From contig NZ_JAPMOU010000019.1 in the NCBI RefSeq assembly GCF_028858535.1, forward strand, positions 1 through 64,000: 64,000 bases of DNA. Direction: 5' to 3'. Under the pieces are notes generated by a model. The model worked only from the letters and a program-made list of their open reading frames with translations. It was not told where the DNA came from and did not search any database. This stretch comes from Spartinivicinus poritis. GTDB taxonomy: Bacteria > Pseudomonadota > Gammaproteobacteria > Pseudomonadales > Zooshikellaceae. Positions 54,979-62,061 of this stretch are shown one piece after another. How positions within the stretch are numbered: position 1 is the stretch's first letter; each line of letters starts with the position of its first letter. The position numbers were made by a program, and so were the translations under genes.

Positions 54979-55753
54979 AGTATGTCGTTTTAATTGCTGG
55001 CCATATTTTCTGTGTTTGCTTAAGCCTGCAATAGTTAGCTATTGTGGGCTTTACTTTTTATTGAGCATGAAATGTAATGCTGATGATATAAATGCATGGC
55101 AAAACGTAGACTATTTGGTCTCTGCATTTCATCGTACTGCTTTTTATTCAGAGTACCCGGCCCAAGGTGTACCGTTGCGAAAATGGCAAAGCCCAGTCAA
55201 AATTTATATTGATAGTCGCGTTGGATTTAAGGATATACAGCTTCAGCTTGTGACGGCTCAAGCTGAAGAGCTGGCAGAGATTACCGGACACCCGGTAACA
55301 ATAACTAAAGAAAAAAGTGAAGCAAATGTAGTTATCGTTTTTGCTCACTCAACGAAGATTCCCAATGTAATTGTTGAAAATGGTAGTGGCGTGCCGCTAT
55401 TGAATGTGGCAGCAAAAAGCTTGTGTTTTTTTCAAATTAAAGTGTCTCGGCTGGATTGGGTGATTCAGGAGGCTGCTATTTATATTCCACCTGATACAGC
55501 GCGAGCCGTTGCTCGCTTGCCAGGCTGTGTTGCAGAAGAAATGGCACAAATAATGGGATTAACCAACGATGATGATCAACTATTTCCTACTGTATTTAAT
55601 GACGAAAGCGTCTTTGATGAGTTGACGCCGTTGGATAAAACATTATTGAAAGTGCTTTATAATGATAAATTAAAGCCAGGTATGGGGTGGGAGCAAAGTA
55701 AAGGAGTAGTAGAAGAAATTATTCAGCACTTGCTGACTAATACAAAAAAATAG
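54968..55753 (+). CDS. DUF2927 exported protein
   Basis: 261 residues from a TTG that overlaps the lectin-adhesin stop by 11 bp; I found no ATG before residue 34, so the exact start is uncertain. The N-terminus is hydrophobic (WPYFLCLLKPAIVSYCGLYFLLS), a likely signal peptide. The mature part matches DUF2927: TAFYSEYPA..LRKWQSPVKIYI, AEELAEITGHPVTI, an AAIYIPPDTARAVARLPGCVAEEMAQIMGL block with conserved glutamates, and LLKVLYNDKLKPGM. The family resembles exported metalloprotease-like proteins but its activity is unknown. Translational overlap with an adhesin and position before the tolC-like gene suggest a role in adhesin export or processing. Confidence 0.82.
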   Translation: MTSEVCRFNCWPYFLCLLKPAIVSYCGLYFLLSMKCNADDINAWQNVDYLVSAFHRTAFYSEYPAQGVPLRKWQSPVKIYIDSRVGFKDIQLQLVTAQAEELAEITGHPVTITKEKSEANVVIVFAHSTKIPNVIVENGSGVPLLNVAAKSLCFFQIKVSRLDWVIQEAAIYIPPDTARAVARLPGCVAEEMAQIMGLTNDDDQLFPTVFNDESVFDELTPLDKTLLKVLYNDKLKPGMGWEQSKGVVEEIIQHLLTNTKK

Positions 55754-55833
55754 TTTGATATACTTTGCACCTTTGTTGTTACCTTGCTAATAAATAATGT
55801 GACTTATAAGAAATTATTTGGGGGCGTTACATC

Positions 55834-57153
55834 GTGAGATTGTTTGTTCGCGCAGGAAAACCATTAGCGTTGGCTTGTAGTTTGTTCTATGTTCTGCCAA
55901 CACAGGCTGCCACTTTGGAAGAAACTGTGGCAAAAGCACTGGATACCAACCCACAAACCTTAATTAGCTTACAACGCTATCGTGCTGGAACGGCTGCGAT
56001 TGGTTCAGCAAAGTCTGGTTATTTGCCCTCTTTAGATCTGGCTGCTGGGATTGGTCATCAACGCAAGTCATCACCGGGCACTCGGGCAAGTGGTGAAGAT
56101 AACACTGACTTTACCCGACGTGAGCTGTCGCTGTCGTTACGCCAAATGATTTTCGATGGGTTTGCTACTTCCAATGAAGTGGATAGAACTACGAATGAAA
56201 ACTTGGCACAGGCAAGCACTTTGTCTTCTACCGCAGAAAATGTTGCTTTGCGAGTAGCGGAGGTTTATTTAAATGTGCTGGAAAAACAGCAGCTGCTTGA
56301 GTTAGCAGAGCGTAACCTAAAAACGCACAATCGTATTTTCCAGCAGATCAGGTTAAGAGCAGAGTCTGGTGTTTCCCGTAGCTCAGACTTAGCACAAATC
56401 ACGGGTCGCCGTGCTAGGGCAAAAACCAATGTGATTAATGCGAAAAATAACTTAATGGATGCTGAAGCTGAGTTTTTCCGGGTAATTAATTTGGTGCCAG
56501 CCAAATTAGTTACACCACGGCCTAACCAGAAGTATATGCCGCTCAATATGCAGGCTGCTGTAAAACAAGCAACAGAAAACCATCCTACGCTGGTTTCGGC
56601 TAATTATGATATTAAAGCAGCTGAATCTCAGTATGAAGCCAGTAAAAGCCCATTTATGCCAAGGGTTGACTTTGAAGTGGACCAAGCCTGGGATCGCGAT
56701 AACGATGGCGTTCATGGTCGAGATAATGACTTAACTGCAATGGTGCGGATGCGTTACAACTTATTTAACGGCTTTGCAGATAAGGCTAGAAAAGAAGAGT
56801 CTGCCTATCGAGTAGAAGAGGCTAGAGCGGTTAAGAAAAATGCTTATCGCCAAGTAGTAGAAGGTTTAAAGCTTTCTTGGAATGCTTATCGATACTTGAA
56901 TGAACAAAAAGTGTCATTAAAGCAACATGTAAACTCAAGCAGACAAACTGTATCGGCCTATCAGCAGCAGTTTAATATTGGCAAGCGTACATTGTTAGAC
57001 TTACTGGATAGTGAAAACGAATTATTCCAGGCAAGGCAGGCATACATCGAAGCAGATTATGATGAGCTCTTTTCTCGCTATCGAGTATTTAATGCAACAG
57101 GGCAGTTACTACCTGCACTGAATGTTAAACTACCTGATGCATGGACCCGATAA
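55834..57153 (+). CDS. TolC-family outer-membrane channel (type I secretion, LapE-like)
   Basis: 439 residues from a GTG start with a GGGGG site. A signal peptide (LALACSLFYVLPTQAA) is followed by two OEP repeats: ALDTNPQTLISLQRYRAG, SLRQMIFDGFATSNEVDRT, VAEVYLNVLEKQQLLELAERNL, then the second half with ATENHPTLVSANYDIKAAESQ, RYNLFNGFADKARKEE and NIGKRTLLDLLDSENELFQARQAYIEADYD. This is the AggA/LapE type of TolC homologue that exports retained adhesins. No ABC transporter or membrane-fusion gene is adjacent, which is unusual. Confidence 0.93.
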   Translation: MRLFVRAGKPLALACSLFYVLPTQAATLEETVAKALDTNPQTLISLQRYRAGTAAIGSAKSGYLPSLDLAAGIGHQRKSSPGTRASGEDNTDFTRRELSLSLRQMIFDGFATSNEVDRTTNENLAQASTLSSTAENVALRVAEVYLNVLEKQQLLELAERNLKTHNRIFQQIRLRAESGVSRSSDLAQITGRRARAKTNVINAKNNLMDAEAEFFRVINLVPAKLVTPRPNQKYMPLNMQAAVKQATENHPTLVSANYDIKAAESQYEASKSPFMPRVDFEVDQAWDRDNDGVHGRDNDLTAMVRMRYNLFNGFADKARKEESAYRVEEARAVKKNAYRQVVEGLKLSWNAYRYLNEQKVSLKQHVNSSRQTVSAYQQQFNIGKRTLLDLLDSENELFQARQAYIEADYDELFSRYRVFNATGQLLPALNVKLPDAWTR

Positions 57154-57788
57154 CTGCTATAAAAAAACATTGCTGGTATTTTATTTGTTACTGGTGGCTA
57201 ATACTTCCTGCTCTACTATTACCTTATGTCATAGCACTAGGTGTGGTAGAAGTTGGAGCTGAAGAATTAAGTGTTACAGAGCCAGGAACAGATCAAGGGT
57301 TAGGAGATAACGATGGTGACGGGGTAATTGATGCTAGAGATCAATGCCCTGGCACTAATAACCAGTTAGCAGTGAATAATCAAGGTTGCCCTGAGAAGGG
57401 CATGACAACAATAAAAAAGACAGTAGTCATACCGTTTTATCCTGATACTCCAGAAACTAACACAGTTAAGTTTTCACAAATTCAACAGCTTGCCATTTTT
57501 GCAAGAAAACACCCCTCTGCAAGTATTACTTTAACTGGGCACTCAGAACAGTCTGGCAACAGACAAAAAAATAAGTCTCAAGGGGTCGCTCGTGCTCAAG
57601 CGGTAAAAGAAATCTTAGTAAACCGCTTTAAAATTAAAGAAAGTCGTATCAAACTTCATACGGTAGGCGCTATGCAACCGTTAATGACAATTGCTGCAGA
57701 GCGTGATAAAAAGAAAAACCGTCGGGTGGTGGGCGAAGCTAAAACTGAAATGCAAGGGCAGATAAAACGCTGGAATGTTTTTCAGTAA
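57141..57788 (+). CDS. OmpA-family protein with TSP3-like Ca-binding motif
   Basis: 215 residues, overlapping the tolC-like gene by 13 bp. A hydrophobic N-terminal segment (CWYFICYWWLILPALLLPYVIALG) serves as signal or anchor. Next is a thrombospondin type 3-like Asp-rich motif (DNDGDGVIDARDQCPGT) and a C-terminal OmpA peptidoglycan-binding domain (ITLTGHSEQSG, ARAQAVKEILVNRF, NRRVVGE). OmpA-like partners of this kind are encoded next to TolC homologues in LapA/BpfA-type adhesin loci and may tether the exporter to the cell wall. Confidence 0.87.
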   Translation: MDPITAIKKHCWYFICYWWLILPALLLPYVIALGVVEVGAEELSVTEPGTDQGLGDNDGDGVIDARDQCPGTNNQLAVNNQGCPEKGMTTIKKTVVIPFYPDTPETNTVKFSQIQQLAIFARKHPSASITLTGHSEQSGNRQKNKSQGVARAQAVKEILVNRFKIKESRIKLHTVGAMQPLMTIAAERDKKKNRRVVGEAKTEMQGQIKRWNVFQ

Positions 57789-57866
57789 TATCGTTGTGTA
57801 TAGACTGCAGGCTTTCTGAGGGTAAAAGCCCAATAGCACACATACAAATATAATTGTAACAACAGA

Positions 57867-57909
57867 AAGGTTTAATTTAAAAATTGAAATATTTTTTAAA
57901 TTAAACCTT
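57867..57909. terminator. Bidirectional terminator between convergent genes
   Basis: A 17-bp perfect stem: AAGGTTTAATTTAAAAA (57867-57883) with its complement (57893-57909) around a nine-base loop. It lies between the OmpA-family gene (rightward) and the leftward gene at 57896-58240, and its right arm covers that gene's last codons. Confidence 0.8.
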
Positions 57910-58240
57910 CATTATCATCCATTAAGTTAGACGCTTGTTTTTGGCCGGTATGTTCTCGATACCAGCGACGGCTGAGTAGTTTTTCCTGGACAGGGGCTGG
58001 AAGCTCAGTAAATTGAAAGACCTCTTTATTTATCAATAACTCGATTATATCTTCTAAAACCCTGATAAAATCCGCATCGGCATCTTCTAAAATCCGGTGT
58101 TTTAACTCTTCATCTTCATTACGAGCCAAGAACTCTCGCATGGCGTGATCTGTAAAAGAAACCAGCTGCCACTCATCACTTTCTTTGTGTTGTGAAATGG
58201 CAGTAATCAGCCCTGATTCGTCTTTTTTTGCATACAGCAT
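57896..58240 (-). CDS. Conserved hypothetical protein (so-called tryptophan synthase beta-like)
   Basis: 114 residues. A short strand start (MLYAKKDESGLITAI) is followed by acidic helices; DADFIRVLEDIIELLINKEVFQFTELPAPVQEKLLSRR is the conserved core of a small gammaproteobacterial family often labelled tryptophan synthase subunit beta-like. That label has no functional support: the protein lacks every TrpB motif. Probably a small cytosolic protein of unknown role. Confidence 0.75.
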   Translation of the reverse strand: MLYAKKDESGLITAISQHKESDEWQLVSFTDHAMREFLARNEDEELKHRILEDADADFIRVLEDIIELLINKEVFQFTELPAPVQEKLLSRRWYREHTGQKQASNLMDDNEGLI

Positions 58241-58315
58241 ACTAAGCAGCTCCCACCTTTAGCGGTACTGTAAATATACCCTTCACGAATCATTTTAGGT
58301 TTTGTTATCATTGCC

Positions 58316-58381
58316 CCCAATCACCTATTACTTATAGGCTCATGGATTTTCGTCGCTTGATAGCCTCACCTAAAAACCCTT
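58316..58381 (+). repeat. Diverged short copy of the ruvX-flanking repeat
   Basis: Bases 58316-58345 match 20158-20187 at 26 of 30 positions (core TATTACTTATA), and 58351-58381 match the outer end of the same arm (about 20252-20282) at roughly 24 of 31, including CCTAAAAACC. The structured middle of the 201-bp arm, about 65 bp, is missing here. It lies between two leftward genes. Confidence 0.7.
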
Positions 58382-58425
58382 CGTATTGGGTATAAGTTTA
58401 GCGTCCTTCTGGGAGGGAATACTTT

Positions 58426-58977
58426 TTAGTTAGTCTTCAATGGTAAATTTGTTAGTAAAGAGCTAATAAGCGGGCGGGTGATTTCGTATACCGATTGCCC
58501 TCGCATACCTTCACTACTGCCACTAATGGTCCAGAGCAGTTCATCATTCTTCAGATCATAGACTTCTAGAGTAAGGTTAATCATAGCGGGCTGATTAATA
58601 TCGGCATCAGCATCATTCCAAGAAAGTACTTTGCCTGTTAGGCTGTATTGAAAATCCTGGCTTTTAGCCCACTCTTTAGCTGCTTGGATACGGTTTGCAT
58701 CGTCTAGTAAACCGACTTCAGATTCAATTTCAGGGTCTGGCGGCCGTTTAAGGCTTTTTAAACCGATGGAAGGTGTTAATACTGCCATCATTCGCTCAAC
58801 TTGTTCATCAGCATCAGTTGAGGGAGAAAAATTGACGATAGGCACTAAAACCCAGTTTGCATCAGCTGCTAGCTCATCGTTGCCGAATAAATTGGTTAGA
58901 GAGAGACTGCTACAGCCAGTCATGGTCAGTATACCGCTTAACAATAAACTGGCTTTTAGGCTGGGTTTTAGTTGCAT
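58426..58977 (-). CDS. Outer-membrane lipoprotein, possibly LpoB/CsgG-like
   Basis: 183 residues with a lipoprotein signal (LKASLLLSGILTMTGC, lipobox Cys22). The mature domain has alternating strands and helices (NWVLVPIVNFSPSTDADEQVERMMAVL, then IQAAKEWAKSQDFQYSLTGKVLSW, INLTLEVYDLKNDELLWTISGS). That order, a low-Val strand, a DQ-type helix, a YSLTG strand and a LLW strand, resembles the CsgG/LpoB/PelC fold. The fold call is inference; export and lipidation are well supported. The gene is single and faces the nudF gene's 3' end. Confidence 0.7.
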   Translation of the reverse strand: MQLKPSLKASLLLSGILTMTGCSSLSLTNLFGNDELAADANWVLVPIVNFSPSTDADEQVERMMAVLTPSIGLKSLKRPPDPEIESEVGLLDDANRIQAAKEWAKSQDFQYSLTGKVLSWNDADADINQPAMINLTLEVYDLKNDELLWTISGSSEGMRGQSVYEITRPLISSLLTNLPLKTN

Positions 58978-59055
58978 GTGTTACCTCTTGGGTTGGAGGG
59001 TGTCACCTTCGCTCATTACCTTTTGCAACCCTCTCTCAAGCTAAAAGGTTGAGCT

Positions 59056-59682
59056 TTATGTTTGGCTAAAGCGCTCCTGGATATCTGATTTATTTAGGGC
59101 GAGCCACTGCAGAGCAATAATTGAAGCAGCGTTGTTAATTTTGCCATCTTGCACCATAGTGATGGCTTGCTTTGCCGGGATACAGCTTACGCGAATATCT
59201 TCTCCTTCTTCTGCCAACCCGAACACACCTTCAACTACAACTGAGGTATCTATAATGCCGCAAAACAGGTGAAGTTTTTCAGAGCAGCCACCAGGGCTGG
59301 GATAGTATTCACAAATAGGTAAAAGCTGTTGTATGTCACAATTGGCCTCCTCCTTGGCTTCGCGAATAGCAACATCTTCTGCAGTCTCTCCAGTTTCGAT
59401 AATACCCGCGACTATTTCTATTAGCCAAGGGTTTTTGTCGTTAGCAGCCAAAGCTCCAACTCTGAACTGTTCTACAATGACAACTTGATCGTGGTGAGGG
59501 TCATAAAGTAAAACGGCAGTTGCTGGACGCCTAACCATGACCTCTCTAGACAATGGGTTGCTCCAGCCGCCCTGAAACAGGCGGTGCTTAAGCTGATAGC
59601 AATCAATTTTGAAAAAACCGTTGTATGCGCGATCTTGCTGAATAACTTCAGCATCTTGTAGTGTAAAGCTGGGTTTGGCCAT
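59056..59682 (-). CDS. nudF: Nudix hydrolase, ADP-ribose pyrophosphatase type
   Basis: 208 residues from the ATG at 59682 (MAKPSFTLQDAEVI), which has an AAGGTGAT ribosome site. An in-frame ATG at 59733 would overlap the nadD-like gene and add 17 residues. The Nudix box is complete: GIIETGETAEDVAIREAKEEANCDI. Upstream are the ADPRase features RPATAVLLYDPHHDQVVIVEQFRVGA and ENPWLIE-type KNPWLIEIVAG. It probably cleaves ADP-ribose to AMP and ribose-5-phosphate. It follows the nadD-like gene by 13 bp, giving an NAD-related pair. Confidence 0.92.
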   Translation of the reverse strand: MAKPSFTLQDAEVIQQDRAYNGFFKIDCYQLKHRLFQGGWSNPLSREVMVRRPATAVLLYDPHHDQVVIVEQFRVGALAANDKNPWLIEIVAGIIETGETAEDVAIREAKEEANCDIQQLLPICEYYPSPGGCSEKLHLFCGIIDTSVVVEGVFGLAEEGEDIRVSCIPAKQAITMVQDGKINNAASIIALQWLALNKSDIQERFSQT

Positions 59683-59695
59683 AAAATTGATCACC

Positions 59696-60280
59696 TTATT
59701 GTGCTTGAAGAGATTGGTATAAACCTGTTTCAAAGATGTAGTCAGTCACTTCTGGAGATAACAGCCCAGCTAACTCTGACTTATCTGCACCTGCTGCAAG
59801 CAGGCTTCTTACTTTTGTACTACGCACCGTTCTCTTTTCTTGTACAGGGTATAACACCCAACGTTGTTTGATTTCATCCGCCCGATAGAATTTTTGCCAG
59901 GTCTCTGGAGCCATGTTATCAGGCCCTAAAATAAAACTAAGCTGAACTGATTGGCTGCTTGCCTGGTACTTTTCATCTAGCTTATTCAACAGATCATAGG
60001 TAAAAACAGGCTTATCGGGTTGCTGTTTTAGCATTTCCATTTCTATTGAGCAGATGCTGAGCTGGCAGGAGAGGTTTGTAAACTGGAGGATGAACTTTTC
60101 CAGCAGGGTAACCCGTTCAGCAAAGTCCAACATCTCTTTATCAAAGGCATGAGCGGCACTAGGCACTAGCAAAATTTGATCAAAATCTGTTGCTGCTTGC
60201 TCAATAACGCTGGCATGTCCCTGGGTGGGTGGATTGAAAGCTGAGCCAAAAACGCCAATATGTTTGGTTTTGTGGTCCAT
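59696..60280 (-). CDS. NadD-like nicotinate-nucleotide adenylyltransferase
   Basis: 194 residues of the nucleotidyltransferase (HxGH) superfamily: IGVFGSAFNPPTQGHASVIEQA, where the first His of the motif is Thr (TQGH), LLVPSAAHAFDKEM, SFILGPDNMAPETW, and RSTKVRSLLAAG in place of the ISSTxIR motif. Thr in the first position is tolerated in the superfamily. It most resembles NaMN/NMN adenylyltransferases; as this variant differs from canonical NadD, it may be a second or divergent enzyme. Likely co-transcribed with nudF. Confidence 0.78.
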   Translation of the reverse strand: MDHKTKHIGVFGSAFNPPTQGHASVIEQAATDFDQILLVPSAAHAFDKEMLDFAERVTLLEKFILQFTNLSCQLSICSIEMEMLKQQPDKPVFTYDLLNKLDEKYQASSQSVQLSFILGPDNMAPETWQKFYRADEIKQRWVLYPVQEKRTVRSTKVRSLLAAGADKSELAGLLSPEVTDYIFETGLYQSLQAQ

Positions 60281-60439
60281 AGATAGGGTGGTTTCCTGTG
60301 AATCTTATTACAAAAATTTTAAAAAAATGATATCGATTAAATGGTGGTTAAATGTCTGTATTTAAAGGTTTTGTATATACATGATAAGTATTTGCCGAAG
60401 CTTTTATGTGTATAAGTACTGATACGGGCTTTGGTTTAA

Positions 60440-60528
60440 TTTGATAGGATTGCCGCCGTTAAGACACTCCTTAACTTTATGGAATTTCTTAGATGCCCTA
60501 ACTTCCCCGATTGTTAGGGCTTTTTTTT
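60440..60528 (+). ncRNA. Candidate Hfq-type small RNA
   Basis: A first hairpin (GTTAAG 60458-60463 with CTTAAC 60470-60475, loop ACACTC), an A/U-rich single-stranded linker (about 60476-60494), and a strong terminator hairpin (GCCCTAAC 60495-60502 with GTTAGGGC 60513-60520) ending in eight T. No rightward gene lies within 2.7 kb upstream, and the convergent region at 57.9 kb already has its own terminator, so this one should end a short independent transcript. The 5' end is an estimate; I found no firm promoter and no match to a known RNA family. Confidence 0.45.
60495..60528 (+). terminator. Strong orphan rho-independent terminator
   Basis: Perfect 8-bp GC-rich stem GCCCTAAC/GTTAGGGC with a 10-base loop (TTCCCCGATT), followed by eight T (60521-60528). 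Oriented rightward with no rightward gene nearby. Confidence 0.92.
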
Positions 60529-60832
60529 GTCTATTGTAATACCAATCCTCTCTTATCTAGCAAACCTTAATAGACAGCCTCTAATCTTAGTCAATATCTA
60601 GTGAACTAACATCAAAAGCAGAATAAACCCTACATTCTTCAGCTAACAAATTTACTAGCTTTGTTTTTAGAAACTGTCTTGTTTAAGAGCTAGTCAGGTT
60701 GCACAGTGGCTATAAACAACTATGAGAGGCGCCTAAAAAATGAACAGCAATGCTTCATACTATGTGTCTAATACGTAGTTCAACTATGCTTATATACTAG
60801 AGCTAATTGAAGTATTTATAAGTGGCCTGGTT

Positions 60833-61594
60833 ATGAAATTGTTAATTGTAAGTTTTCTCTGGGTTTGCTTTTTATTTTCAAAATGCTTATATGCAAATCA
60901 AGGAATAATGGCCTGTAGTGTTCATTACCCACCTTTTGTAATAGAGAAAGGGGATTCATTAACGGGAATTATCCCTGAAGTATTAACAATTGTTTTTGAT
61001 AAAAAGTTGGGTATTCCTATAACTTTTCGTAGGTGGGGAAGCTGGAAGCGATGTCAAAAAGCAGTTGAATCTGGTCGATTTGATATAATGATGGCTGCTG
61101 TTCACAATGACGAAAGAGAAATATATGCAGTTTATACTAAAGTCCCTATTGCAGAAGACCCACAATCAGTTTTTGTATGGAAAGGAAGGGAGTTTACATT
61201 TCAGGAGTGGAATGATCTTAAAGGTAAAAGAGCGGGTGTTAGGCTAGGAATATCATTAGGAAAAAAATTCGACTCTTTTCTATCTGAAAACTTTCCTTTA
61301 AGAGCTCACCTGCCCTCAAGAGCACAAGTTTACAAAATGCTTGAGCTTAACAGAATAGACTTTACGCCTGATGGTTTTTATCCTGGTTTCATAACAGTTA
61401 AAGAGCTAGGATACAGTGATAAAATAGTTGCTCTAAAGAATAATATTGATAGTGAATTTTTATTTGCACCTATGTCTAAAAAATCAAAACATATAGATAG
61501 TTTTAATAAATATGATGAGCTCCTTGAAGTTTTAAAAGCAGATGGTGTTATTGATAAGGTCATTGAGCATCATGAAAAAGCCCTTCTTGAGTAA
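60833..61594 (+). CDS. Periplasmic solute-binding protein, amino-acid (SBP_bac_3) type
   Basis: 253 residues with a signal peptide (LLIVSFLWVCFLFSKCLYA). The mature protein starts with the family's substrate entry motif VHYPPFVIEKGDSLTGIIPEVL, then SGRFDIMMAAVHNDEREIYAVYT and LKGKRAGVRLGISLG, and ends in a short helix. There is no adjacent permease or ATPase, so this may be one of the many orphan SBP_bac_3 proteins of marine gammaproteobacteria, possibly sensory. Ligand unknown. Confidence 0.85.
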   Translation: MKLLIVSFLWVCFLFSKCLYANQGIMACSVHYPPFVIEKGDSLTGIIPEVLTIVFDKKLGIPITFRRWGSWKRCQKAVESGRFDIMMAAVHNDEREIYAVYTKVPIAEDPQSVFVWKGREFTFQEWNDLKGKRAGVRLGISLGKKFDSFLSENFPLRAHLPSRAQVYKMLELNRIDFTPDGFYPGFITVKELGYSDKIVALKNNIDSEFLFAPMSKKSKHIDSFNKYDELLEVLKADGVIDKVIEHHEKALLE

Positions 61595-61670
61595 AAAAAG
61601 TAGCTTCTTCTTAGTAAATATGGCTAGTATTTTTATACTAGAGATGTTCTTATGAGCGATAGGTAAAATA

Positions 61671-61940
61671 ATGGATGTTGAGTATTTTGATTTTAATGAT
61701 CACGTAGAGTCAGTTGAATGGGTTTATCAACTTCCTGCTGGGTTAGTGAGTGAAAAAATTGATTTGAGATATAACTCAGTCAATATCAAAAAAGAAAAGA
61801 ATGGATACCAGATTTATATTGGCCCTAAAAATCCAAGTGATGGTGGTGATGGGCTATTAATTAATCTTGATAATAACATGAAGCTAATAGACTATGTTAT
61901 TGAGCGTATAGACCCGCCGCCCCAAATTGAGGGTGAATAG
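61671..61940 (+). CDS. Hypothetical 89-residue protein
   Basis: Acidic, with no signal peptide or transmembrane segment; likely a small beta-sandwich (VEWVYQLPAGLVSEKIDLRYNSVNIKKEKNGYQIYIGPKN). I do not recognise a family. It follows the solute-binding gene by 76 bp on the same strand and faces the amine oxidase gene. Strand pattern and size recall small immunity-like or phage-like proteins, but nothing supports a specific function. Confidence 0.5.
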   Translation: MDVEYFDFNDHVESVEWVYQLPAGLVSEKIDLRYNSVNIKKEKNGYQIYIGPKNPSDGGDGLLINLDNNMKLIDYVIERIDPPPQIEGE

Positions 61941-62061
61941 CTCGTATCACTAAAAGCATGCGTAAGTAAAAAACTACCTACACATACTCTTAATATGCTG
62001 ATAATTCAGCAGTCTAGCACTTTATTTATGCTTTTATACTAATCACCAACTTTATTTGAAA

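Larger units (their letters stand above)
60281..60832. other. Intergenic region with candidate small RNA
   Basis: 552 bp between the leftward nadD-like gene and the rightward solute-binding gene. It contains the orphan rightward terminator and hairpin pair described as a candidate ncRNA (about 60440-60528). The remaining 300 bp up to 60832 is AT-rich with no ORF or clear structure, and must hold the promoter of the solute-binding gene. Confidence 0.55.

Noticed and set aside
57896-58240. Tryptophan synthase beta subunit
   Set aside because: The small protein has no PLP lysine or any TrpB motif; the label used for this family is a database legacy.
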